Made by a program: the position numbers and the translations under genes
Shown here: positions 20,493 through 28,669 of the stretch, piece by piece
Layout: each line of letters opens with the position of its first letter
Numbering within the stretch: the first letter of the stretch is position 1
Notes under the pieces: model-generated
The model's database searches: none
What the model was told of the DNA's origin: nothing
The model's input: only the letters and a program-made list of their open reading frames with translations
Assembly: GCF_001039355.2 (NCBI RefSeq)
Contig: NW_019775841.1
Location: forward strand, 141,702-170,370
Source of the DNA: Lingula anatina
Lineage: Eukaryota > Brachiopoda > Lingulata > Lingulida > Lingulidae
Direction of reading: 5' to 3'
DNA: 28,669 nt

Positions 20493-20684
20493 GTATATTA
20501 CAAAGGAAAACAACGAGTCCCATCGATTCAGTGACCCAGATCTTTCAAATTGGAAATGAGCGATGTTTCTACTTTCACACGAAGATGCATGTATAGGGGT
20601 TGTGCGTCAATCATTCATAATAAACTAGAAAAGCGCCCAGAAGGTGCAATCCTCCGCCACGCCACGGCTACTTAATTTTCATTA
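20493..20684. repeat. Inverted repeat, right copy
   Basis: The partner of 18337-18538 in opposite orientation. Together they bracket the YqaJ and transposase remnants, about 2.35 kb from outer end to outer end. The inverted CTAG block is at 20625-20628. They could be long terminal inverted repeats of a composite element or two independent insertions of one repeat. Confidence 0.85.
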
Positions 20685-20718
20685 TTTTATGAATTATACA
20701 ATTATTAATGGAATCATA

Positions 20719-20947
20719 GACTGGGTTCCCATACCTAGATCGATCTAATAGGATGGTAAATTGCTTTCAGCTTTAGCGGCTTACATGTCTGGCACGCCTA
20801 CTGAAGCTGCTTTACACGATAGTTAATTACCCGGCCTCATTGGGCGTGACAGATATCTAAGCCGCTTAAGATGATTGCAATTTAGCGAGAATCACCTAGG
20901 AGATAGATCGATCCACAATTAGTGCGATAGGGTCTGGGAACGGTCCC
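20719..20947. mobile_element. Palindromic MITE family 1, copy C
   Basis: Arms contain CTTACATGTCTGGCACGCCT and GGGCGTGACAGATATCTAAG, with ATCGATC near both ends and the centre AGTTAATTACCCGG. The right end (reverse complement GGGACCGTTCCCAGACCC, CACTAATTGTGGATCGATC) matches the left end of copy D, so C and D form a subfamily. Confidence 0.83.
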
Positions 20948-21124
20948 ATTGATAGACCTTAAGGGTCATTTAAGCTATCCGACTGATGCATAAGTGGCAC
21001 ATGATAATAAAATACTGGCACTGGTCAAGCTGTTATTGATTATGCTAGCTGTCTGGTTGCAGTAGGCGGAAGTAGTATAAATGGACAGATTTGAATGACG
21101 CACGTTGCAGTAGTCTGGGATGAG

Positions 21125-21173
21125 TATAAAATATTCATGAGAAGTCAGAGGGGCGGAGCTAATGGCGCATGCG
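21125..21173. promoter_or_regulatory. Orphan promoter-like cluster: TATAAA, GC box, NRF1-like site
   Basis: TATAAA (21125-21130), GGGCGGAGC (21151-21159) and GCGCATGCG (21165-21173, the NRF1 core) lie within 49 bp. No gene can be attached on either strand, so function is speculative. Confidence 0.25.
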
Positions 21174-21386
21174 TGACAGGACGGATAAGGAACGTTGCCA
21201 TTTGGTACGGTTTAGAACTTTGAATCAGCTAGTCAAAATTATAATTTCAAGCGGGGACCATTGGTGTGGTTTTTTTCAGACATCGAAATCAGACATCCCC
21301 CAAGAGAAAATATATCTAAATAATTTTGACCTACATCCACGCGTGCTGAGAGCTTGCGCAAAGTCAGTGTCAGTGTACCGGAAGTT

Positions 21387-21440
<54 letters not shown>

Positions 21441-21441
21441 T
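21387..21441. repeat. (TAA)n microsatellite
   Basis: About 18 TAA units. The Ile-rich minus-strand frame across it is an artefact. Confidence 0.95.
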
Positions 21442-22068
21442 TTACTAACAACCAAGAAAGTTGGATTTTACTAGTGAAAGAAGTTTTAAATATTAATACC
21501 ATAATTAAATGTATCTAATAAAATCTATCTATCTAAATCCGCCACTGCTATATTATATAACGCCCGAACTGTCAGTGCCCTAAAATATAAGATCGACAGT
21601 TGCAAATTCGTTGTTATCCATCATTGTTGTCGTCCCATGTTTTCTTTTAATTGAATAGTAAAAAATTTAAATGTCAATGGTGCCATCAGGCATATTGTTT
21701 ATCACACCAGAAATCTAAGGATTTTAGATCCCGTAATCTTTGCTAATGAATTTATAGAATATTTCTATTGATTGGTTCAAACGCTTTAACGAGGCAATGG
21801 TGAACCTATATTAACACGTAACATCTACATTGTAACTTACAAGGTGAATATTTTAATGTTAAAACATTACGGTGAATTAAAGATAATGAAATATTCATTT
21901 TAATATTAGATCTTAAAGGGATAACAATTAACAGGTACCGGATATTTGTGCAACGGCGGATCTTGGAAAGACACACTTTAGGAGCATCCTTTTCCGCCTT
22001 CCATACCTGAAACCAGTGCTGCTTACTGTAAACAATTCTAATTCAAATATCCACAGAAATAAGATTAT

Positions 22069-22322
22069 GGGACCATTCCCAACCCTATCGTACTAATTAC
22101 GGATCGATCTATCTCGCAGGGGTTCTCGCTAAATTGCAAACAACTTAAGAGGCTTAGATGTCTGTAACGCCTACTCAAGTTGCTAGAGGGTAATTAATTA
22201 TCGTTTAGCAGCTTCAGTAGGCGTACCAGACATCTAAGCTGCTTTAGTTGAAAGCAATTTAGCGAGAAACCCATTGGAAATGGATCGATCCTGATAGATA
22301 ACTAAGTTTAAGATCAGGGACA
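22069..22322. mobile_element. Palindromic MITE family 1, copy D
   Basis: Left end GGGACCATTCCCAACCC and GGATCGATC. Arms TTAGATGTCTGTAACGCCTA and AGGCGTACCAGACATCTAAG, with AAATTGCAAA and GAAAGCAATTTAGCGAGAA. The centre is GAGGGTAATTAATTATC. The right terminus has diverged from the left. Confidence 0.82.
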
Positions 22323-22442
22323 CTGTCTTTACCAGAGGTATACGGTAGTGCGTACGTTTTACAAGGTGATACGTTACCTCATCCGCCACTTCATTCAGTT
22401 ACATCATTTAAAAACTGCACCATTCGTGCATTTACTACCCGG

Positions 22443-22445
<3 letters not shown>

Positions 22446-22519
<74 letters not shown>

Positions 22520-22606
22520 TTATTTCTCATTTCATTACAATTAAGGTTCTAGTGAAACCTCGTATTTGTAGCAAAATGGATTTCTGAAATCTGCAAGATA
22601 TGTATT

Positions 22607-22675
<69 letters not shown>

Positions 22676-22681
22676 AGAGAG
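22446..22681. repeat. Two (TG)n(AG)n compound microsatellites
   Basis: (TG)n then (AG)n at 22446-22513, and the same order again at 22609-22681, separated by about 95 bp of unrelated sequence. Confidence 0.92.
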
Positions 22682-23010
22682 TAAAGACGATTGACAGAGC
22701 TACACCTGCAGAAATAGCAAAATGAAAAAAAAAAGCACTGCCTTGTGTAAACACTTTCAAAAAGCAATGAATGCTACAATAAAAAGCAGAGCGAAGCGGT
22801 GCTGGAGATACCTAATAGCTCAAGTATTAGGCTTCATTCACATGCAATGTCTATTTTCTAAATTCTATTTTCTATTCGCGGTATGTCTTATGATCACGAT
22901 CTGTGCCCTGAATATCCCGCGGCGTAATTACTGGCAGCGCGAGCCAGTTACTATAAGTTAAATAGACTTTCCATGTGAACGAAGCCTTACTTCATGTCTG
23001 TCGACAAGAG

Positions 23011-23014
<4 letters not shown>

Positions 23015-23083
<69 letters not shown>
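23015..23083. repeat. (TA)n microsatellite abutting a foldback element
   Basis: About 34 TA units, immediately outside the left end of the element at 23085. Confidence 0.95.
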
Positions 23084-23084
<1 letters not shown>

Positions 23085-23086
<2 letters not shown>

Positions 23087-23655
23087 ATAAGCAAGGCCAG
23101 GCCTAACCAACTACCAGACTGGACACCTAAGGATCCAGAATTAACCGGTATATCGGACCACACTACCCGTTTTCAAGGTGTGTGTCAGATCGCATTTCGG
23201 AGTATCAGTTAGAACACCGACAGGATGAGCCTACGCTCGGCTGTCACCTTGATTGGATAGTAAACGATTGTCGTATTTAATCGCTATATGATTTTAAAAC
23301 CGGGTGCATAAATTTGAAAGCCACCTAGATGAACCTTAGACTGCCACATTAATCTAATACAATGCAAAAAAGCCCTATCAAAAGTGGTTAAAACATTCAA
23401 ACCGAATGTCGTAAAGTCCCCTTATACCCCAATAGAGACAATGAAATAGAGTAGGCCTACTCCAAAGTAAGAGTGCAGTTTAAGGTTGTTCAGCCGAGCG
23501 TGGATGAGCCCGCAGTCGTCCTACAAATTTGTTCTTGGGTATGATACTCCGAAATGCTTTCCGACACACACCTTGAAAACGGGTAGTGTGGTCCGATATA
23601 CCGGTTTATTCAGGATCCTTAGGTGCCGAGTCTGGTAGTTGGTGAGGCCTGAAGG
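23085..23655. mobile_element. 570-bp foldback element with long inverted ends
   Basis: The left arm (GCCTAACCAACTACCAGACT, GGATCC, CCGGTATATCGGACCACAC, TACCCGTTTTCAAGGTGTGT) is repeated inverted on the right (ACACACCTTGAAAACGGG, GTCCGATATACCGG, AGTCTGGTAGTTGGTGAGGC). Weaker symmetry continues to GCTCGGCTG / CAGCCGAGC. Arms are about 160 bp around a unique centre. No protein evidence. Confidence 0.8.
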
Positions 23656-23980
23656 CGTAACAAGTGAGGGGGGGGTGGGGGTGAGGGTGAAGTGGTGGGG
23701 CAGCTGTACAGGTACATGTATACTATGGGACAGTAATTCCAATACAGTATAAAGACAAAACCAAGCGACTTTTCATCCCTGTATTAGGTACCTTGCATAT
23801 CAAAGAAAAATCACCTAAAGGCTTTGTGTTCTGTTATTACATCATATGGGCATACATATGAATCATGGTGGTTATGCATAATAAAACAAAACGCACAAAT
23901 AAAAAAAAAAAAGCTACAACCAAGCTATCGTACGACTGACATAAACAACGTACAGGAATTTATGGCAAAAACCTTGCAGG

Positions 23981-24115
23981 TAGTGCACCTCTACCAGGGC
24001 CACAGATTGATTTTTCACAAGATATGTCTCTGGTTAAATAGATGGCTAATCTCTGTAATGTCGCCTCAGCAAAAATTGTCAACAGAATAATAACTGCGGC
24101 CTTGGTAGATGGTAG
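23981..24115. mobile_element. MITE family 2, copy 2 (reverse orientation)
   Basis: Ends CACCTCTACCAGGGCC and GCGGCCTTGGTAGATGGTAG. Interior CAGATTGATTTTTCACAAGATAT corresponds inverted to the ATATCTTGTGAAAAATC of copy 1. More diverged than copies 4 and 5. Confidence 0.75.
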
Positions 24116-24309
24116 TATATCTTTGGCGTATAGTTTTGTGCTGAAGTAACTTGGAAATAAAAGCTACACCTGTATTGTGACTATTTACATACAGGCCCCA
24201 GGTTTGGAAAAAAATAATAATACATTTATGTTAAGTCTAAACTCCATATTAATATGTTCGTTAGACTTTACAAATATGTACATACATATAACAAGTATAC
24301 AACTGGTCA

Positions 24310-24545
24310 AAACACGCTGTGTACACAATCTCGCCTCCCTGGGGAGGATACAGCCCCGATGCCGTGTGAGGCGCTGAGTGCTATCAAACTTACAATATCG
24401 TTCTCTGCCTGACCAGGACTCTGCTTCAACCCCAAAGTGCTGAGTGCCAAGCGGGGAGACAGCAGGTACCGTTTATGAAAGACTGGTATGTTCCCGGACG
24501 GGGTTGAACCCACGTCCTCCCGCTCCGGAGGCGGACACTCTAATC
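24310..24545 (-). mobile_element. tRNA-derived SINE, minus strand, 5' truncated
   Basis: On the minus strand it reads GATTAGAGTGTCCGCCTCC, then GGGAGGACGTGGGTTCAACC, matching the A-box remnant and B box (GGTTCAANCC) of a tRNA-related head. It continues with GGTACCTGCTGTCTCCCCGC and TTGGCACTCAGCACTT, which I recognise as a conserved SINE body seen in several animal phyla (recollection). The first bases of the tRNA part are replaced by the adjoining A/T-rich tract at 24546-24588. Confidence 0.7.
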
Positions 24546-25073
24546 AAAAAAAACATACAAAAAAAAAAAAAACAAAAAAAAAAAAAAACTTAAGTCAGTT
24601 CCGATGGTTAACATCTTTGTTACCAACGTTGCATTTTCATTTACTTTCTTTTAAATGTTCATCTTGGGATTCTTGGAGATGGAGCGGTCTAGGTATTTCA
24701 GTTTTCCACGCGAGGTCCCTACGTGAGGTGTACACGGTAGCCCTATCGTGTTAATGACACAGTCTCTATGCTGTTTCTTGTATATGGTCAACTGAATAAG
24801 TTTAAAGGTCCACTGTTCAGTTAAAGACACCTCCCCCTTTGAAATCTCTGGCCACAGAGTTTACATTATTCATGGCGTAGTTTTTATCAGTGATAGATAG
24901 GACTTGGGGGGGGGGGGGGGCGAGAAAGAATGCTGCCTTTAAGTAGCGTAAAGGTATTGCCAATTAAGGTTTCAATTAATGATGATACACATCTTGATTA
25001 ACTCGCGTGTGGACCGTAGCACTCCACAAAATGCGATTCTCAGATTCACATCAGTGACACTCGACTTTGACCC
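24546..25073. other. Gene-free stretch with A-run and G-run
   Basis: An interrupted A-run at 24546-24588 and a G-run at 24906-24920. No gene or repeat recognised otherwise. Confidence 0.5.
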
Positions 25074-25289
25074 CATTCCCATAAATTTTAGATCGATCTG
25101 TCCCTGTGGGGAGTCTCACTAGATTACTGTCAGCTTAGCCGGCTTAAGCGTCTGTCCCGCCTACTAAAAGCTGTAAGGGGGTAATTTACTATGGTGCGCG
25201 CTCGGCTGACTGCAATTTAGCGTGAACCCCCAGGGAGTTAGGTTGATCTAAATCTAAATCTCTGGATCGATCTAAATCTCTGTGAATTC
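25074..25289. mobile_element. Palindromic MITE family 1, copy E
   Basis: Closest to copy B (inverted). It begins CATTCCCATAAATTTTAG and holds CTTAAGCGTCTGTCCCGCCT, centre GGGGGTAATTTACTATGG, and GACTGCAATTTAGCGTGAAC. Near the right end the GATCGATCTAAATCTCTG motif is doubled, as in copy B. Confidence 0.87.
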
Positions 25290-25302
25290 ACCCTTTTTGT
25301 GT

Positions 25303-25422
25303 GCCTTCCACCAGGGCCGCAGAATAATTGTGTCTCCAACGCGAGAAATGTGCCCTGAATTAACCATGCAGGGACATGTCTGTGAATATCTCGTGAAAAA
25401 TTAATCTGGGGCTCTGGTAGAA
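25303..25422. mobile_element. MITE family 2, copy 3 (diverged)
   Basis: CCAGGGCCGCAGAATAATTG at the left, TCTGTGAATATCTCGTGAAA in the interior, and GGGGCTCTGGTAGAAT at the right. It lies only 13 bp from copy E of family 1. Confidence 0.72.
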
Positions 25423-26556
25423 TCGCATTATTCTCAGTTGTCCCGGTGTCGGGTCCAACATAAAGATCATACGAAGTCGTATGACGTAATGTCTTGTAGT
25501 CTAATAGCTCTTGAGTAATGCGGCGGTCTCTGTGTATGACGCCGAGGTAAAGAAATTAATTATACAATTAAAGGTAGTTAAAGTTTGCGTCACGGACCAT
25601 ACAGGTACATGTAGATAAGGAATAAGGATATAAGCGATACCTTGAGGGAGATCATATATTTAGTCAGCCAAATATTTTGAGGTACCATGCAGTCAACACA
25701 GGGAGAGTGTGGGGGAAATTCCACTACCGTCGTCCCATGACGTCAGCTCCCGTTTACCGGTAAGTAAGTCCGGTTTAAGACACACCTTCGGATCGCGGTC
25801 CACAGAGGTCATTTTTTCGGTTTTTAACCGAATAGAGTGTGAACACACCCGGTTGCAGTGTATTCATACACAATCAATGCGCTCATTCAGCGCTCACTGT
25901 ATATGACGTAAACCGAGAGCGAGAGAAGCTGGCCTCACTAGGCTGGCCCACACCTTGACCAGTTGACCTCTGGCCAGTATTTATCCTGCTCACCAGACCA
26001 GTCATAATTTCAATAGGGCGCAAACAGAAAAGCCATTGTCTTTTGGAGAGCGGGAGGTGCGTTTACAGGCAAGTGTATTAAAGGCGGCCATGATTTGGCA
26101 TGGCTGTTGTAGCAAATGGCGTTCATATATATCTTGGAGGCAAATAAGATACGGGAGATTTTTCACAGTCAGAAATATGTTGACGTGTCTCTATTTTGAT
26201 TGGAACTGAAGCGGGTAGCAGATATACATAAAGGTACGTTTGCCGCTTTGATTGAGGGTCAAATACGTATGGCTTTGGGAAGAGCGACCGATGTCCATTC
26301 TTATCGATTTAAGGCTCGCAACCCATGCCCTGAGTGTACATATTAAACACATATCTAGATAAGGGCGATGATACATTTAGTCATACTCGTCTAGTTGGTC
26401 TTATATTAGCCCCCTACGGCCAGTAGCGTTATATGCTCATATACCAGGGTTCTAAGGGTTCAAGAGAACCAAATGCGCACGACTGACTGAGAGTTGAGTG
26501 AGCCCGCTGAGCCATAGATCGATATTCCAGGCCCAGGTTGATAGGGTAAATCAATA
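25423..26556. other. Gene-free stretch
   Basis: No supported gene. The 65-codon frame at 25709-25906 has no domain or splice signals. Sequence is less AT-rich than the left part of the window, and the short hairpin GGTTCTAAGGGTTCAAGAGAACC lies near 26446, written here only as a GGTTCT/AGAACC pair. Confidence 0.4.
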
Positions 26557-26728
26557 CTGGGGTAGCGCTAGCACTCGCCAATTTAGCCAAATGCTAAAAC
26601 TGACTTAAATTGGCTAAACAAAAATGACTTGATTTGATGAATTTTAGTCAAATTAAAACCATTTCACAACAAATTGACAAAAAAGTGATGATTTGGCTAA
26701 GCGAAAAAAATTGCTAGCGCTACCCCAG
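26557..26728. mobile_element. 172-bp MITE with CTGGGGTAGCGCTAGCA ends, 5-bp TSD
   Basis: Perfect inverted ends CTGGGGTAGCGCTAGCA and TGCTAGCGCTACCCCAG, with CAATA immediately outside both (26552-26556, 26729-26733). The interior is AT-rich and partly self-complementary (AATTTAGCCAAAT, GATTTGGCTAAG). No coding capacity; only copy in the window. Confidence 0.9.
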
Positions 26729-27454
26729 CAATATATTCGACTGATGGCGAGTGTATTAGACTGGTTTCTGGTCTACATCAGTCACCGAGGACGTGTAGTA
26801 CTTTATAGGGACCCCACCCCCTTGTAGTACATAATTCGTTTTAATGTGTTCTTTAGTACCTCGTTCCTATCACTGCCTCCACTCCCCTGATGAAATCTTG
26901 ACTTTAGGCAAACATAAAATTGGCAGGCGAATACCAGCTTGTTTTTTTTCTATAGCTTTTGACAATTACAATGATGAATGGGTCCAAGGTACTACACAAT
27001 GAAACTTCACAGGTATTTGTGTAGTGTTTTGTACGTTTTGTAAGAAGTTGTTTTCCTACGATATGTGTACACAACAACGGGCTTCAGGGACACGGTAAAT
27101 ACTGGAAATACTGCAGTATATTTATGGTTTATGATTATTTAATGTAAGGCAGTTGTGTATGGACTTCAGAGAGAGAGAGAGAATGATTCGAAGTATCCTA
27201 GTGGAGTGTCTATCCCAAGCCATATACAGTAACCAGCTGACGCTCATTCCCTGCTAAAGGCTCTGTAACCCCTAAAGCGTCAAGACGCACGTATGAGAAT
27301 CGTACGTGACAACGATTGTACGCACAATTTTGAGATCGAAATAGCCCTGTTTCCAGCATTTTAAAATGAAGATACAAGCAGTGCGTGAAATTGATTTTGA
27401 ACATACGCATACGACGTAATCCTAACGAACTCCCCCCCCCCCCACCCCGTTTGT
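26729..27454. other. Gene-free stretch
   Basis: No supported gene. A short (GA)n lies at 27170-27182 and a C-run at 27431-27447, next to MITE family 2 copy 4. Confidence 0.45.
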
Positions 27455-27582
27455 CTACCCTCTACCAGGGTAGCAGATACTATAGGCAAATTTTCCAGAG
27501 AACCACATGACCGTCTGTTTATCCAAAGACACATCTGTGAATATCCTATGAAAGATCAATCTGTCGCCTTGGTAGAAAGTAG
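27455..27582. mobile_element. MITE family 2, copy 4
   Basis: Ends CTACCCTCTACCAGGG and CGCCTTGGTAGAAAGTAG. Outside them CCGTTTGTC and GCGTTTGCC agree at 7 of 9 positions, consistent with a decayed 9-bp target-site duplication. Same orientation as copy 5. Confidence 0.82.
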
Positions 27583-27630
27583 CGTTTGCCTGCGTGTGAA
27601 TAATTTTTTCTTTTTCGCTAGGCGTGACAG

Positions 27631-27767
27631 TACCCTCTACCAGGGCCGCGGTTATTATTGTGGACATTTATTTTGCTGAGGCATCAGACCAAAATGACTG
27701 TCTATTTATCTAGAGGCATAGCTGTGAATATTTGTGAAAAATCAATCTGTCGCCCTGGTAGAGGGTA
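27631..27767. mobile_element. MITE family 2, copy 5, with 9-bp TSD
   Basis: The best copy: ends TACCCTCTACCAGGGC and GCCCTGGTAGAGGGTA are perfect inverted repeats. Flanks GCGTGACAG (27622-27630) and GTGTGACAG (27768-27776) match 8 of 9, a 9-bp duplication as made by Mutator-like transposases; other superfamilies remain possible. Confidence 0.88.
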
Positions 27768-27966
27768 GTGTGACAGTGCCTTAAAAAGTGGCTGCTCGTC
27801 AACCCAGTACCTTTAAGGTACAGGGAGCTAGGCGCCATCCGTATCGGGTCGTTGCTGTTTTATATTAAATCAGCATCATGAAGTCCAGTATGAGATACAT
27901 ATAATCTATTCCTTGCATTTTGTCTTATCTAAAGTGCTCTTGCATTCTTATTTTATGTGTCAAGAT

Positions 27967-28134
27967 CAGGAGCGGATTCAGAGATATTTTCTGACAGTCT
28001 TCCAAATTATCTTTGTTGCTCCATTCTTCATTTTTGACCGTCTTCCGACAGAAAAAATTAGATACCCGTGAATGTAAACTTGAAATTCTGACCGTCTTCC
28101 GGAAGACCCAGAAGACGCCCTGAATCCGCCCCTG
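27967..28134. mobile_element. 168-bp MITE with CAGGGGCGGATYCAG ends, copy 2, 5-bp TSD
   Basis: Ends CAGGAGCGGATTCAG and CTGAATCCGCCCCTG, with AAGAT directly outside both (27962-27966, 28135-28139). Same orientation and nearly the same sequence as the copy at 20119, including GACCGTCTTCCGGAAGACCC. Confidence 0.92.
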
Positions 28135-28145
28135 AAGATGGCTGG

Positions 28146-28304
28146 TGAGACAGGAATGGCCGTCCTAGGAAGTATGGGGTCCCATGTGAGAATTACAGGT
28201 TAGGGTTAGTGGAAGTATTGGGGTTAGTGTATGGGACGAATGTCACCTGTACAGAGTAATGGGAATGGACTACGGTTTCTAGTGGACTACCATTCCTGTC
28301 ACAC
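28146..28304. mobile_element. MITE-like inverted-repeat element
   Basis: Left end GTGAGACAGGAATGGCCGTC, right end GACTACCATTCCTGTCACAC (inverted). A second weaker inner pair is GTCCCAT / ATGGGAC. The centre contains GGTTAGGGTTAGTGG. No clear target-site duplication. Confidence 0.65.
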
Positions 28305-28474
28305 CCGCAAGGACTTTTGGAGAGGAACTTCTTAAATTCCTGCAAATCGAAACTGAGCTATGATCGTATTTCTAACATGTAGCACGTGTCACCGTGACTC
28401 AGATAGGATATAAACAGATTATAAAGCAGCATTTTTAACTGGGCAAGGCAGCGTTCATTTGACACTATGTTCAC

Positions 28475-28477
<3 letters not shown>

Positions 28478-28511
<34 letters not shown>

Positions 28512-28629
28512 TGTGCGCACGCGTGTGTGTGAGAGAGAGAGAGCATAATACAACCCAACATAGGCCTATCACTTATGGCCCATAGGAATAAAAGAACAGG
28601 GAGCAGAGGGTACCCCCGAGGCTAAGAAG

Positions 28630-28662
<33 letters not shown>

Positions 28663-28669
28663 GGTGTGG
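28478..28669. repeat. (TG)n/(AG)n microsatellites at the window end
   Basis: A TG run with CG interruptions at 28478-28530, a short AG run to 28543, then another TG run from 28631 that passes into GGGT units and leaves the window. Confidence 0.9.

Larger units (their letters stand above)
20948..22068. other. Gene-free stretch with a (TAA)n run
   Basis: I see no gene. It contains the isolated GC-box/NRF1-like pair at 21125-21173, a (TAA)n run at 21387-21441, and near 21535 a lone CTAAATCCGCCACTG similar to one end of the MITE at 20119. Confidence 0.5.

Noticed and set aside
22994-23212. Frame with a Tyr-Ile repeat
   Set aside because: It is a translation of the (TA)n microsatellite.
28178-28235. 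TTAGGG-like words suggesting an interstitial telomere
   Set aside because: Only one or two imperfect units inside an inverted-repeat element.

Overview
The window looks like a piece of a metazoan nuclear genome, most likely a marine invertebrate. Coding sequence is sparse and split into short exons with GT..AG introns. AT-rich spacers carry many homopolymer and di- to pentanucleotide runs, and there is a dense load of small non-autonomous DNA transposons. The 8-mer TAGGCCTA recurs, which I associate from memory (unchecked) with echinoderm and related genomes. The gene content (H-type lectin, Star/FkbM-like membrane protein, SAP/YqaJ and THAP/DDE transposon proteins, DUF4806-like protein) fits an echinoderm, hemichordate or mollusc. 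I cannot name the species.

Layout. 0.5-3 kb: minus-strand exons of a DUF4806-like gene whose introns hold a partial tandem duplication and two MITEs. 3-6.2 kb: AT-rich spacer with one MITE. 6.2-6.5 kb: an isolated, frameshifted retroelement gag-like fragment. 7.2-9.1 kb: three copies of a MITE with GGCCCCGGTTTCACA ends. 8.56-11.0 kb: a complete three-exon secreted H-type lectin gene (122 aa) with TATA box, initiator, signal peptide, poly(A) signal and a minisatellite starting at its stop codon. 11.5-12.2 kb: a 338-bp sequence present twice around a single N, most likely an assembly artefact. 13.1-15.0 kb: a complete two-coding-exon Star-like/FkbM methyltransferase-fold gene on the minus strand (305 aa), with a probable non-coding first exon. 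17.1-20.7 kb: remains of a transposon community: a SAP exon with a stop, a broken YqaJ nuclease-like gene on plus and a THAP/DDE_4 transposase remnant on minus, bracketed by 190-200 bp inverted repeats. 20.7-28.7 kb: no convincing host gene, but many MITEs, a tRNA-derived SINE, a 570-bp foldback element and long microsatellites.

The two intact genes are independent host genes and do not form a pathway. The converging YqaJ and transposase remnants probably belonged to one two-gene DNA transposon. At least eight repeat families can be compared within the window, and several show readable target-site duplications (5 bp, 9 bp, TTAA).
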